Assembly: GCF_028288225.1 (NCBI RefSeq)
Contig: NZ_JAQBOC010000078.1
Span: forward strand, 62,001 to 126,000
Source: Mucilaginibacter sp.
GTDB taxonomy: Bacteria > Bacteroidota > Bacteroidia > Sphingobacteriales > Sphingobacteriaceae
DNA length: 64,000 bases
Direction: 5' to 3'
Position 1 is the first letter of the stretch. Every line of letters begins with the position of its first letter. The notes beneath the pieces were generated by a model. It was not told the origin of the DNA. It made no database searches and saw only the letters and a program-made list of their open reading frames with translations. This document shows positions 24,496-34,562 of the stretch, in pieces. The position numbers were made by a program, and so were the translations under genes.

Positions 24496-27018
24496 TTAAA
24501 TGTTACTGTGTGTAAAATTTAAGGGAATCAGGAGCTTAATACTCAAATTTCGGCCCATATTATATACACCAACCCTGCCGGTGGTATAATTTACCGGAAG
24601 GTATTTAAAGCGGCTCATATAATCGATATAAGCGGTGTTGAAAATGTTGTTGCAAATGATATATAAACTGCAGATGGTTTTGCCTTTCGAAACAATATCA
24701 CCACCTGCTCCTGCATTAAACAATACATAACCTTTAGTGGCCGATGTACTGGCCGCATACTCGTACGGCGTTAGTTCGGTATTTAACCCGCTGTAAATGG
24801 CATACTGGCGATATATATCGTTTTGCTGGAAACAGGTTAACATACCTGCCTTGAAATAAGCGTTTTTTATCAAGTTGCCTATTTTGCTAACCGGGAACTT
24901 CAGGTCGGCGGTAACCCTGATTGGTGGTACAAAGGGCAGGTATTTGGTTGAATCGGGCGCATTGACCAAATGCCCGTATACGTAACTGAATGTGGTGTTT
25001 AACTCAACCCACGATACTGAGGAAGGATGTATATTAAAAGCAACCTCGCCGCCGTATAACTGCGCCTCCCCATTGGTATATTTATAAACAGGCGCAGCAC
25101 CCAAGCCAACGGCATTTAACGAATTATCTATAGAATCGGCGCCCATAGCGTCTTTGAGGCCCCTGGCGTAAATAAAATTGCTTATCCGGTTATTGAATAA
25201 GTTAATTTCGAAGTCCAGGTCTTTTGAATTTACCCCAAAGGTAATATCTTCCTCCAAACTGGTCTCAGGCTTGATGTCATGGTCGCCTATTTCGTAAACT
25301 ACGGTACCATCGTGTACGCCGTTTGCAGCTGCTTCGGCAACGTTTGGCGCACGCCATCCTCTTGATAAATTCGCCTTTACAAATACGTTTTTTGAAAAGT
25401 TGTAGGCGCCGCCAACGCTAAACGATATTCCGTTAAAGTGAGATTTAAACCCCTGGAACTCGTGAAACGCGTTTTCGGCATTCGGCGTTGCCGGCGCTTG
25501 CGTGGTAGAGTCAACCCAGTGGTCGAGCCCGTTAAATGTTCTTGTATCGTAGCGAATGCCGCCGCTCAGGTTGAGGTTGCCTATTTTTTTATTGGCTATG
25601 GCAAAGGCGCCGATTTCGAAAAAGTTATAATTCGGTATCAGCAAAAGCGTTCCGAGGCTTTGCGACGATTGGTAAACCCCGTTTGCGCCCCCGGTATAGC
25701 TAAACGTACCTTCCTGCGAAGATACATAACGCATATCATAGGTAGCGGCGTTTGAACTGTAATAGATATTCGATACGTCGGGGATGGTTGGGTCGTTATT
25801 TTCCTGGCGCTGGTTTTTTTGCCACGAAAATATTCCTTTAATGCGGCCGCTTCCGGCAGCAATATTATTATCCCACACTACTTTTGTATGTCGTATTTTT
25901 TGGTTGATGACAAAAGGGGTATAAGTAGTTTGCTCCTGGTGGGTTGGCAAAACATAGGTGGGCTCACCGCCATTTAGGTCGGGATATGAAACAGGCCTAA
26001 CCATTTTTCCGCTAACTGAATCCCTGGTGCCGTCGACTATACCTGTCCGCAAATCAAAATAACTTGCATGCAATTGTGAATATCCCCATTTGCGGTGAAT
26101 ACCGATAGTAGCGTCAGCATTAAAATTGCTGAATTGCGAATTTAAAACGTATCCGTCGTACTTATTGCGGTAAGCATGCGCCATAGTATTATCTATCCTT
26201 GCGCTCCAGGCAATTCCATTTTTTGTGCCTGCAAGGTGAAACATGTTATTTATCAGCCCGTTATTGGTCTGATAATTGAAAAGAACATTACCTTTTGTTT
26301 GCCCCTCGGGCAAGGCAGCCTCCGGGATAAGGTTTATTACACCGGCAATGGCATCAGAACCATAGGCCAGCGAGCCGGGGCCTTTTAAAATTTCATAATG
26401 GTTTACAGCGTCGGGGTCGGCCTCAATGCCAAACTCATCAAACCAAGCCTGGTCCACCTGTTGCACCCCGTCGTTTATGGTAAGCACCCGATTATAGCCC
26501 AATCCGCGGATAACGGGTTTTGAAATACTGGGCCCGTTTGTCATGCCTGAAACGCCGGGTGTTTTGGCAATGGCGTCAATTACATTGGTTGACGAACTTT
26601 GAAGCAAATCGGCATAACTCACCGTAGTTAACGGCAGCGGGGTCTTTTGTTTATCAGTTGCTGAACTAACGCCGGTTACCACCACTTCATTCAGAACTGT
26701 TGCGGACGCATCGAACTCGTAATTTTTTTTGATATCGCCGTTTATATCAATCGTTTCAATATGGGTAGCATATCCTATTATACTAACTTCTACAAGGTAA
26801 GCAGCGCGGTTAATGTTTTTTATACGATAGTTACCAAGTGAATCGGAAATGGCCGAAATATTAAGATCAGGAATACGAACAGTGGCGCCAGCCAGCCCTG
26901 AATGACTTTTGCTGTCTGTTATTTTCCCGCTGATGGAGCTTTGAGCCTCAGCAAGCGTATTAATCATTACCAGCAGAAAAATAAATAAGCCATATTTAAA
27001 TGTAATAGGTATTTTCAT
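24496..27018 (-). CDS. TonB-dependent receptor (possibly metal or siderophore uptake)
   Basis: An 840-residue outer-membrane TonB-dependent transporter. It has a signal peptide (to about 26), a carboxypeptidase-like domain (SSISGKITDSKSHSGLAGAT, about 27-110), and a plug domain with VIRGLGYNRVLTINDGVQQ near 168 and EILKGPGSLAYGSDAIAGVI near 209. A long beta-barrel ends in IKLLIPLNF-type strands. The plug motif set resembles Bacteroidota receptors of the ZnuD/metal-chelate kind, but the barrel has no striking His-rich loop, so the ligand is uncertain. It is preceded on the same strand by a small membrane-anchored protein, probably co-expressed (119-bp gap). Confidence 0.9.
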   Translation of the reverse strand: MKIPITFKYGLFIFLLVMINTLAEAQSSISGKITDSKSHSGLAGATVRIPDLNISAISDSLGNYRIKNINRAAYLVEVSIIGYATHIETIDINGDIKKNYEFDASATVLNEVVVTGVSSATDKQKTPLPLTTVSYADLLQSSSTNVIDAIAKTPGVSGMTNGPSISKPVIRGLGYNRVLTINDGVQQVDQAWFDEFGIEADPDAVNHYEILKGPGSLAYGSDAIAGVINLIPEAALPEGQTKGNVLFNYQTNNGLINNMFHLAGTKNGIAWSARIDNTMAHAYRNKYDGYVLNSQFSNFNADATIGIHRKWGYSQLHASYFDLRTGIVDGTRDSVSGKMVRPVSYPDLNGGEPTYVLPTHQEQTTYTPFVINQKIRHTKVVWDNNIAAGSGRIKGIFSWQKNQRQENNDPTIPDVSNIYYSSNAATYDMRYVSSQEGTFSYTGGANGVYQSSQSLGTLLLIPNYNFFEIGAFAIANKKIGNLNLSGGIRYDTRTFNGLDHWVDSTTQAPATPNAENAFHEFQGFKSHFNGISFSVGGAYNFSKNVFVKANLSRGWRAPNVAEAAANGVHDGTVVYEIGDHDIKPETSLEEDITFGVNSKDLDFEINLFNNRISNFIYARGLKDAMGADSIDNSLNAVGLGAAPVYKYTNGEAQLYGGEVAFNIHPSSVSWVELNTTFSYVYGHLVNAPDSTKYLPFVPPIRVTADLKFPVSKIGNLIKNAYFKAGMLTCFQQNDIYRQYAIYSGLNTELTPYEYAASTSATKGYVLFNAGAGGDIVSKGKTICSLYIICNNIFNTAYIDYMSRFKYLPVNYTTGRVGVYNMGRNLSIKLLIPLNFTHSNI

Positions 27019-27137
27019 TCGTAAAAATTTAGTAGAAATTGCATTGATAAAATTAAATTACGATCAGGCCCATTTAAGAAATGAGTGACAGTGTTTATAA
27101 AAGAAAACACTGAGAGATTAAATGCATTAAAAAAGAA

Positions 27138-27605
27138 TCAGGAGGCCAAATAATCTGGCGGGGGAGCATAGATGTCTTTAAAAAGAGAGTTATATAATAA
27201 AATGTTTGCCAGCGTCGATGCCCTGGCCGGGAGGTCTAATGAAAAATAGATTGGATGATGATTTTTCCCTGCAACGAAATATTTCGCCTCATATAATTTA
27301 ATAGTTTTCCCGGGCGACGATTTTTCCGTGGCATTACTTTTTTCAACTTCGGTGAGCTTATGTACATATTCGTCCTCATCCGCGTCAGCACGCGTATAAT
27401 ATGATGTTATTCCATTACTGGTAATGGTTTTAACAATATCATACATTTTACCGTTGGCAAGTATCTCGTTATCATCAACCAGCTTAAACCCTTTACTATC
27501 CGGCGAAAACAAAATGAGTTTTTCTCCGGCAGTCTCCCTGTCACCCTCAGCCTGTTCCTCCGCTTTTATTTTACAGATTTGAATTTCCGCCCAATAAAAT
27601 AACAA
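27138..27605 (-). CDS. Small membrane-anchored protein beside the TonB receptor; start uncertain
   Basis: At least 155 residues. The soluble part has a beta-rich core (LVDDNEILANGKMYDIVKT, about 42-60) and an acidic stretch, and ends APPPDYLAS. Small proteins of this general form (N-terminal helix, a central K/G-x-MYDIVK-like strand) are known beside metal-type TonB receptors in this phylum; that is family context, not proof. The only usual start is the TTG at 27605. The frame stays open for another 34 codons upstream and encodes KKTFSIFLIALIGYYSF, an obvious N-terminal helix, with ATC where an ATG would be expected (27665-27663). The gene may start at a non-canonical codon or have lost its start. 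Confidence 0.5.
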   Translation of the reverse strand: MLFYWAEIQICKIKAEEQAEGDRETAGEKLILFSPDSKGFKLVDDNEILANGKMYDIVKTITSNGITSYYTRADADEDEYVHKLTEVEKSNATEKSSPGKTIKLYEAKYFVAGKNHHPIYFSLDLPARASTLANILLYNSLFKDIYAPPPDYLAS

Positions 27606-28043
27606 TGCACCGAATGAGTAATATCCGATTAAAGCGATTAAAAATATGGAAAAGGTCTTTTTGATAAAATTGTGATTGATGGTACAAGCTGCATTGTAAA
27701 TATAACATTATGATTTTAAAATTCGATTTTAGGTAATGCATATATTTATTGGTCCTCATATTTTAATTAATATTCAAGCAGGCCCTTGAATTTAAGGCTC
27801 ACCATCATATAGCCTGCAGATTAAAACATTGTGTATCTGCGATATCGTTCAATTAGAATTACAATTCACCCATTTTTGGGCAATAAATTATTATTTAAAA
27901 TATGTTGTTTTAATAACTAATATATATATATTTAAACTGAAAATCCGTCAGGCCTATTACTATCAATTTAAGACAAGCTCCTAATTTATTACTCAAGCGT
28001 TTCTTTGTACTTTATTAACTGAATAACAACAAATTTTCACCCC
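27606..28043. other. AT-rich divergent intergenic region
   Basis: About 440 bp, very AT-rich, with a TATATATATATT run near 27921. It includes the in-frame upstream extension of the small membrane protein (27606-27707) and the promoter region of the large BNR/cadherin-like gene, where a TTTGTACTTTAT segment (28003-28016) is the best -7-like candidate. No RNA gene or other coding frame is convincing. Confidence 0.5.
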
Positions 28044-31000
28044 ATGAAAACATTTTACTTAAAAGTATTTGGTAAAACCTTATTGGTTTTGCTTTTTAGT
28101 GCATTTATCCAAAATGCTACTGCTGCAAAACGAGAAGTTTTATTGAAAAAGTTATTTCTGAGTAATAGTAATTTCGGTATCGCCGATACCCCACGGCAGG
28201 TTTCAAAAGCAAAAAAGGTAGTTATAGACCGTGACAGAGCCAATACAAAAGACAAGGACCTTGATAAGGATAAAAAGCACCCCGAAGATGGTGTGGATGA
28301 CGATATAAGCGCGCGCCAGGATCAGGAAACAGCCCGGACAAAGGACCCGGCAATCAATGTAGTGCCGACTGAAAGGCTGATACAGGCCAGGCGGATTAAG
28401 GACAGGTTAGTAGCACAACGCGCTAATCTTGTAAAATCGGCAAATAAACCGGGCGGCGTCGCTCCAATTGCTTCTATAAGCGACATTACATGGAGTGAGC
28501 GCGGCCCAAGCAACGTAGGCGGCCGTACCAGGGCCTTAATGTTTGATTTAGGCGACGCTGCAAATGGCTATAAAAAAGTATTTGCCGGCGGCGTAGGCGG
28601 TGGTTTATGGGTTACAAACAATATTACGGCGTCTCCCGTATCATGGACCAAAATAAATGATTTTTTTGAAAATATTGCCATCAGTTGTATTGCGCAAAAC
28701 CCTGTTAAACCACAGGAGATCTATGCAGGCACCGGCGAAGGCTTTTACAATGGCGATGCAATACAGGGCCTTGGTGTTTGGAAAAGTGTTGACGGGGGAG
28801 TTACCTGGGCCAGGCTCATCAGTACGTCGTTTTATACCAACATAAATGCTATAGCGGTTGATAAAAACGGCAGTGTGTATTTAGCCGCACGAGACTTTGG
28901 TATAATGAAATCAGGCGATGGCGGCTCGTCCTGGAGTACAGCAATATCAACTACCGGTGCTGCGGATGTTCAATTGGCGGCCAATGGTGATGTTTACGCC
29001 AGTGATGGTGTTTTCAGTGCCGGGCATATTTACATTTCTGATTGTGCGGTTAATGGCGCAGCCACAGGAAATTCAGGAACATGGACCAATATAACGCCAA
29101 ACACAGCCGGCACAATTACGCCGTCAAGTGCCGATTGGTGGCGCATTAAGCTTGCCTGCGCGCCGGGAGACGCTAATACAGTTTATGCTTTGTTTGAAGG
29201 AACTAATAGCTACGGCCTAGCGTCGCTTCAGCGATACAACAAAGCTACTAACACGTGGACGGTTAAGACGGTTCCGACAGGAAGTACATTTAATAACGGC
29301 CAGGCATGGTATTCCATCGCTGCAGCCGTTGACCCAACCAATGCCAATGTTTTATACGCCGGCAGCTTAGATGGCGGAAGATCAATTGACGGTGGCACTA
29401 CCTGGACGGTAGTAACGCAATGGTATGTTGGTGAGGTAGGTGGGTTAAATGCTGACCAATATACGCATGCCGACCATCATGCTTATGTATACGCGCCAGG
29501 CTCAGCAGGCAGGTTCTTGATGGGAACCGATGGTGGTGTTTTTTACACTTCAACCGCCACTGCGGCGCATCCTTCATTTGCCGACAGGAACAACGGCTAT
29601 AACGTTACCCAATTTTATTCTGTTGCATTGCATCCCGCCAATACCAATTATGCCCTGGCAGGTGCACAGGACAATGGCACACAGCAATACACAGCGGCAG
29701 GAATAAATGCCACCACCCAGGCTACAGGCGGCGACGGTGCGAATGCTTTTATAGATCAGACCAACGGCAATATCCAGCTTACCTCGTACGTCTATAACAA
29801 CTTTTGGGTGTCAACCGACAATGGCGTAAACTTCATCCAGCATTTTTTTGGAAATACAGGCTCATTTATTAATCCTTCGGATTATGATTCCAATTCAAAA
29901 AATCTGTATTCGGGCTATTCAGGCGGAGGTTACTTCCGGTGGAACAATATCACAGCAGGTACCAGCACTTCGGTAGTAGGCGTTACAGCCTTTAACGGTG
30001 CAAATGTCACCGCAGTTACCGTTGCCCCAATAACCGCCAACCGGGTATATTTTGGGTTGGATAATGGTAAAGTGGCCATCGTTGATAATGCAAATACCGG
30101 GACAAGTATTGCTGGTGCTGTTTTATCGCCAAGCGGGTCAGGCACCGGTTCGGTGTCGTGTGTTGCTGTTGATCCGGGCTCTGAAAATCATATTTTGGTA
30201 TCCTATTTTAATTATGGATATCCAAGTGTTTATGAAACAAAAAATGCCACCGCGGCCACACCGGTTTGGACATTAGTAGAGGGCAACTTGCCGGACATGC
30301 CCGTTCGTTGGGCTATGTTTTACCCCGGTGATTCTACAAGGGCAATAATAGCTACGGAACTGGGGGTATGGACAACGGATAAACTTAACAGCGCCTCGAC
30401 AGTTTGGTCCCCGTCAAACTCGGGACTGGCAAACGTTGAGGTTGACATGTTAAAATTCCGCCCATCCGACCGTACTTTAGCTGCAGCAACCCATGGGCGC
30501 GGATTATTCACCACTATTTTACCTGTGGTGAGTGTTATTTCAAGCGATGCTAGCCTTTCACAATTTACAGTTAGTTCGGGCACGCTTACGCCCGTGTTTG
30601 CTACAGGTACAACCAACTATACCGCATCGGTAAGTAACGCCATAGCTTCTGTAAAGGTAACTCCTACAACCAGTGATGCCGGTGCTACAGTAAAGGTTAA
30701 TGGAGTAACGGTAACTTCAGGTTCGGCGTCAGCAGCATTGCCGCTGGTTGTTGGACCAAATACTATAAGTACAGTGGTAACCGCGCAGGATGGCACAACT
30801 ACCAAAACCTATACGTTAACAGTAACCCGTTTATCAACCAATGCGCTTTTAACAAGCCTAAAGATAAACCCGGTCACAACGCTTACCACAGTAACCGGAC
30901 CTGGCTATAAAAACTATACCACAGCGGTACCGAACAGTGAAACCAGCCTTACCGTCACTTCAGTTGTTCAGGATGCTACAGCAACCATAAAAGTAAACGG

Positions 31001-32690
31001 CACAACGGTAGCATCAGGCGTGGCATCACCATCAATGCCGCTTGTAGTGGGAGCTAATGTTATTACTACAGCAGTAACAGCGCAGGATGGCGCAACCGTT
31101 AAAAATTATATAATTACCGCTACAAGGGCGTCATCATCAGTCGCTACGCTTGCCAACCTAACCACCAGCGCAGGTACGCTCGACCCGGCATTCGCAGCGT
31201 TAACAACTGCGTACACGGTGCATATACCCAATGCAACGACATCCATAAAATTAACGCCAACAGCCACCGCCGGGGATGCTTCCATAAAAGTTAATGGAAC
31301 AACAGTGGTATCGGGTGCAGCCTCAGCAAGCCTGCCGTTAAACGTCGGCGATAATATTATCAACACTGTAGTAACAGCGTCAGACGGAACCACTATTAAA
31401 ACATACGCGCTTACGGTAACACGATCAGCAGCGGGCTTGTCAACCAACGCGCTTTTAACAAGCATAAAGCTAAGCCCCAGCACAACGCTTACAACAGTAG
31501 CAGGCCCGGGATATAAAAACTATACGACAGCCATCCCAAATAATGAAACCGCCCTTAAGATTACCTCTATTGTACAGGACGCTACAGCAACTATAAAAGT
31601 AAATGGTGTAGCAGTAACTTCAGGTATGGCATCACAATCCATCCCGCTTAAAGTTGGAGCTAATGTCATTAATATAATGGTAACGGCGCAGGATGAGGCG
31701 ACTACCAAAAATTACATAATTACTGCTGCAAGGGCATCATCGTCAACAGCCACGCTTTCAAACCTGGCTTTAAGCACCGGCACGCTGAGCCCTGCATTTG
31801 CATCGTCAGCAACCACTTACACAGTACATGTGCCCAATGCAACGGCATCAATAAAACTTACGCCAACGGCCAGCAATGCAGATGCTTCCATAAAAGTTAA
31901 CGGAACAGCAGTGGTATCGGGTGCAGCTTCAGCAAGCCTGCCCTTAAAGGTCGGCGATAATATTATCAATACTGTAGTAACGGCATCAGACGGAACCACT
32001 ATCAAAACCTACAAATTAACTGTAACACGATCAGCAGCGGGCTTGTCAACCAACGCGCTTTTAACAAGCATAAAGCTAAACCCCAGCACAACGCTTACAA
32101 CAGTAGCAGGCCCGGGTTATAAAAACTATACAACAGCGGTTCCAAATAATGAAACCAGCCTTAAAGTTACTGCCATTGTACAGGATGCTACAGCAACCAT
32201 AAAAGTAAATGGCACAGCAGTAGCTTCAGGTGCGGCATCACAATCCGTTCCGCTTATAGTGGGGGGGAATGTTATTACTATAATGGTAACAGCGCAGGAT
32301 GGGGCTACTACCAAAAATTACATAATTACCGCCACAAGGGCTGACATACCTCCCGGTTTTGCCCTATCGGCCCAAGCTTTGAATAGTTTAAAGGCAACGC
32401 CAGATAAAATTGTGGTACATCAGGGGATTTCGCCAAACTGTGATGGTGACAATGATTTCCTGATCATAGACGGACTGGCTGCTTACCCGAATAATAGTCT
32501 TTCTATTGCGAATCAAGGCGGTACGCTGATATTTAAAGCAAAAGGCTACAACAATACATCGGTGGTGTTTGATGGTCATTCCAACATAAATGGCAGCTTG
32601 CAGCCACGGGGCACTTACTTTTATTTATTGGAGTATAACAATGGCAATCAATACAAAAGAAAATCAGGATTTTTAATAATCAAATATTAA
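28044..32690 (+). CDS. Giant T9SS type B cargo: BNR propeller plus six cadherin-like repeats
   Basis: A 1548-residue protein predicted to be secreted or surface-attached. It has a signal peptide (1-27), then a charged Lys/Asp-rich linker (30-140). A sortilin/BNR-type beta-propeller spans about 148-825, with Asp-box motifs SVDGGVTW (about 248), SGDGGSSW (290), SIDGGTTW (446) and the weaker STDNGVNF (590). Six cadherin-like beta-sandwich repeats (about 830-1430) alternate a short subtype and a longer one carrying GPGYKNYTTA. The last 90 residues form a type B T9SS sorting domain (SPNCDGDNDFLIIDG to the final KRKSGFLIIKY), with Cys in place of the usual Gly in SPNGDG. DNA repeats of 606 bp underlie the cadherin-like part. 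Confidence 0.92.
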   Translation: MKTFYLKVFGKTLLVLLFSAFIQNATAAKREVLLKKLFLSNSNFGIADTPRQVSKAKKVVIDRDRANTKDKDLDKDKKHPEDGVDDDISARQDQETARTKDPAINVVPTERLIQARRIKDRLVAQRANLVKSANKPGGVAPIASISDITWSERGPSNVGGRTRALMFDLGDAANGYKKVFAGGVGGGLWVTNNITASPVSWTKINDFFENIAISCIAQNPVKPQEIYAGTGEGFYNGDAIQGLGVWKSVDGGVTWARLISTSFYTNINAIAVDKNGSVYLAARDFGIMKSGDGGSSWSTAISTTGAADVQLAANGDVYASDGVFSAGHIYISDCAVNGAATGNSGTWTNITPNTAGTITPSSADWWRIKLACAPGDANTVYALFEGTNSYGLASLQRYNKATNTWTVKTVPTGSTFNNGQAWYSIAAAVDPTNANVLYAGSLDGGRSIDGGTTWTVVTQWYVGEVGGLNADQYTHADHHAYVYAPGSAGRFLMGTDGGVFYTSTATAAHPSFADRNNGYNVTQFYSVALHPANTNYALAGAQDNGTQQYTAAGINATTQATGGDGANAFIDQTNGNIQLTSYVYNNFWVSTDNGVNFIQHFFGNTGSFINPSDYDSNSKNLYSGYSGGGYFRWNNITAGTSTSVVGVTAFNGANVTAVTVAPITANRVYFGLDNGKVAIVDNANTGTSIAGAVLSPSGSGTGSVSCVAVDPGSENHILVSYFNYGYPSVYETKNATAATPVWTLVEGNLPDMPVRWAMFYPGDSTRAIIATELGVWTTDKLNSASTVWSPSNSGLANVEVDMLKFRPSDRTLAAATHGRGLFTTILPVVSVISSDASLSQFTVSSGTLTPVFATGTTNYTASVSNAIASVKVTPTTSDAGATVKVNGVTVTSGSASAALPLVVGPNTISTVVTAQDGTTTKTYTLTVTRLSTNALLTSLKINPVTTLTTVTGPGYKNYTTAVPNSETSLTVTSVVQDATATIKVNGTTVASGVASPSMPLVVGANVITTAVTAQDGATVKNYIITATRASSSVATLANLTTSAGTLDPAFAALTTAYTVHIPNATTSIKLTPTATAGDASIKVNGTTVVSGAASASLPLNVGDNIINTVVTASDGTTIKTYALTVTRSAAGLSTNALLTSIKLSPSTTLTTVAGPGYKNYTTAIPNNETALKITSIVQDATATIKVNGVAVTSGMASQSIPLKVGANVINIMVTAQDEATTKNYIITAARASSSTATLSNLALSTGTLSPAFASSATTYTVHVPNATASIKLTPTASNADASIKVNGTAVVSGAASASLPLKVGDNIINTVVTASDGTTIKTYKLTVTRSAAGLSTNALLTSIKLNPSTTLTTVAGPGYKNYTTAVPNNETSLKVTAIVQDATATIKVNGTAVASGAASQSVPLIVGGNVITIMVTAQDGATTKNYIITATRADIPPGFALSAQALNSLKATPDKIVVHQGISPNCDGDNDFLIIDGLAAYPNNSLSIANQGGTLIFKAKGYNNTSVVFDGHSNINGSLQPRGTYFYLLEYNNGNQYKRKSGFLIIKY
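30834..32343 (+). repeat. 606-bp tandem repeat, about 2.5 copies, inside the giant gene
   Basis: TCAACCAA-GCGCTTTTAACAAGC recurs at 30834, 31440 and 32046, exactly 606 bp apart (202 codons, two cadherin-like domains). The last copy is a half unit. The reading frame is kept throughout. Copies 2 and 3 are closest in sequence. Confidence 0.9.
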
Positions 32691-32895
32691 TAAAATAATA
32701 AGCTTGAAGTTGGGCGCCAAATTATTGCAGCATAACAACTGACGGTAAATGTGTCATAAGCTAAGGGTGTAGTAATAATAACTTAAAATATCGATGAATA
32801 TATAAAACTTCGGGGTACTGATCAGTAAATTTCCAGGATACTTTGTTTAAGTCAATCCGAAATTACTACCGCAGTATAGATCTCTGACAATAAGA

Positions 32896-32918
32896 AAGGC
32901 CCTCCTTAAAAGGGCCTT
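32896..32918. terminator. Terminator between the giant gene and susD
   Basis: An 8-bp perfect stem AAGGCCCT / AGGGCCTT with a 7-nt loop and flanking A/T-rich tails, between convergent genes. Confidence 0.8.
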
Positions 32919-32939
32919 CTTAAAAATTTATAACTTTAT

Positions 32940-34544
32940 TTAGTTTTTGGTAGCTAAATCCCACCATAAACGGGTACCGCCGTTATCAGGGCCGCCGAGC
33001 AGGCTTATTGCTTTAGTAACTTCAGCTTTGTTATTGGTAAACTCATCCTGAGGGAAAGGAAGTCTCCTAACCTGTATTTTTGAGTCTATGGTTCCACCAC
33101 TGTTATTAGTTACTACAGGCATCAAAACAGGATAGTTGGTTCTTCTAAACTCAGACCAGGCTTCCTGACCATCCGGCCATAGGGAAAGCCATTTTTGAGT
33201 AATAATACGCTCTAGCTTTTTTTGATAGCTGTCTGCCTCATTCCATTTAATAGTGATCGTACTTAAATAGGGCGAACCTGCATTCACATTATTACCTGCG
33301 CTTACAAGGTCAATATATGGCGCTTCTACACTGGTAGCATCACTTAAATAGTTACCGAGGGCTACGCCGGCCTGTTCAAATGAGAGCGTTACACCTTGCT
33401 CATAGAAGCTTTGCGGAGTACCACCGGCGTTCCAACCTCGTAAAGCAGCTTCAGCACGTAGAAATGCAACTTCAGATGCAGTCATAAATTTAATAGGAGA
33501 AGTATTGGTCATGTTAAACCGGCTGGCATTAGCATACTGGGTTGTAGATAATATTTGCACTCCCTGACGGATACCACGATAGGCCCCCGCAGAATTTTTA
33601 ACAAAATATGCATTTATACGCGGATCTTTAAAACCTTTCAGATACGTCTCCATAGGGGCCCCCATATTAATATCTGTGTACTCATAGCAGATAGACCATA
33701 AGGGGTTGGTGAAAGTTACGCCGTTTACAGCTTTTACGAATGCATTATCAGCATTGGTTGTCATCAACCCATTTGGGTTTGACATTGCCGACTCCCCTTC
33801 TGTTTTAGCTGTTGTAGGGTCGACCATTGAGACCCTGATCGCCAGCCGTAATTTTAAAGAATTGGCAAATTTTAACCATTGTTTATAATCGCCGCCGAAA
33901 ATAAGGTCATATGGCTTAAACGGAGCCACACCGGGATTAGCCTTGATATAGCCATCAAGTGATTTTATAGCGGTGTCAATGTCGGCAAACATTTCTTTGT
34001 AAACATTTTGCTGGCTATCATAAGGGGTTGAAAGTGCGTTTTTGCCAAACTGGGAATATGGAACGGGGCCATAAATATCTGTCAATCTATGCATACCTTC
34101 CACCTTCAAAATTGTTGCTATAGCCAGGAAATCACGACTTGTAGCTCCAGCCCTTTTGCTGATCTGCAACCAGTTTGACATTATGCCTGGATAAGCAATG
34201 TCAAAAGCAGCTGTATTCCAGCCGGTAACCAATCCGTAATTGGTATTATTGACGCCGCCATTAAAAGGGTCGCCCGACATCATGAAGCCCGACCAAATAT
34301 CTGCATTCAGATTTTGCTGGACCTGGTAATTGTAGTTAATGCTGTTAAAAACACTCAGCTGCATCGGGATTATAAAAGTCCCCAACCCTTCGCCGTCAAT
34401 TTTAAGCAGCGAATCCGTAGCGTTGTATTTATTGGTGTTGTATTTTTCAAAATTCTTTGTACAAGAAGATTGCGTAAGGGTAAAGCCTAAACCTAAACAA
34501 GCCAGGCCAATACCGAATGTTTTATTTAAATATTTTGTTTTCAT
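32940..34544 (-). CDS. SusD/RagB-type outer-membrane nutrient-binding lipoprotein
   Basis: A 534-residue surface lipoprotein that caps the SusC channel and binds its substrate. The signal ends in a lipobox-like TQSSC (Cys28), which would be lipidated. The helical TPR-like N-part includes a RLTDIYGPVPYSQFG motif (about 155), typical of the SusD_2-like branch. The C-terminal region has AEAALRGW and EFRRTNYPVLMPV. It is encoded 18 bp after susC on the same strand. No glycoside hydrolase, sulfatase, peptidase or sensor gene accompanies the pair, so the substrate (glycan, peptide or other polymer) is unknown. Confidence 0.93.
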   Translation of the reverse strand: MKTKYLNKTFGIGLACLGLGFTLTQSSCTKNFEKYNTNKYNATDSLLKIDGEGLGTFIIPMQLSVFNSINYNYQVQQNLNADIWSGFMMSGDPFNGGVNNTNYGLVTGWNTAAFDIAYPGIMSNWLQISKRAGATSRDFLAIATILKVEGMHRLTDIYGPVPYSQFGKNALSTPYDSQQNVYKEMFADIDTAIKSLDGYIKANPGVAPFKPYDLIFGGDYKQWLKFANSLKLRLAIRVSMVDPTTAKTEGESAMSNPNGLMTTNADNAFVKAVNGVTFTNPLWSICYEYTDINMGAPMETYLKGFKDPRINAYFVKNSAGAYRGIRQGVQILSTTQYANASRFNMTNTSPIKFMTASEVAFLRAEAALRGWNAGGTPQSFYEQGVTLSFEQAGVALGNYLSDATSVEAPYIDLVSAGNNVNAGSPYLSTITIKWNEADSYQKKLERIITQKWLSLWPDGQEAWSEFRRTNYPVLMPVVTNNSGGTIDSKIQVRRLPFPQDEFTNNKAEVTKAISLLGGPDNGGTRLWWDLATKN

Positions 34545-34562
34545 TTCAATTTCGTTTTTTGA

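Noticed and set aside
27571..27759. 62-codon minus-strand frame overlapping the start of the small membrane protein
   Set aside because: Composition is not protein-like, and the neighbouring frame encodes a convincing transmembrane helix over the same bases.
30320..32314. Series of ~62-codon open frames on the minus strand at regular spacing, with similar sequences, opposite the cadherin-like repeats (also at 41102-42841, 44479-44664, 47441-47926, 57051-58130, 63517-63705)
   Set aside because: They recur because the sense strand encodes recurring repeats; they have no independent signals and sit opposite well-supported domains.
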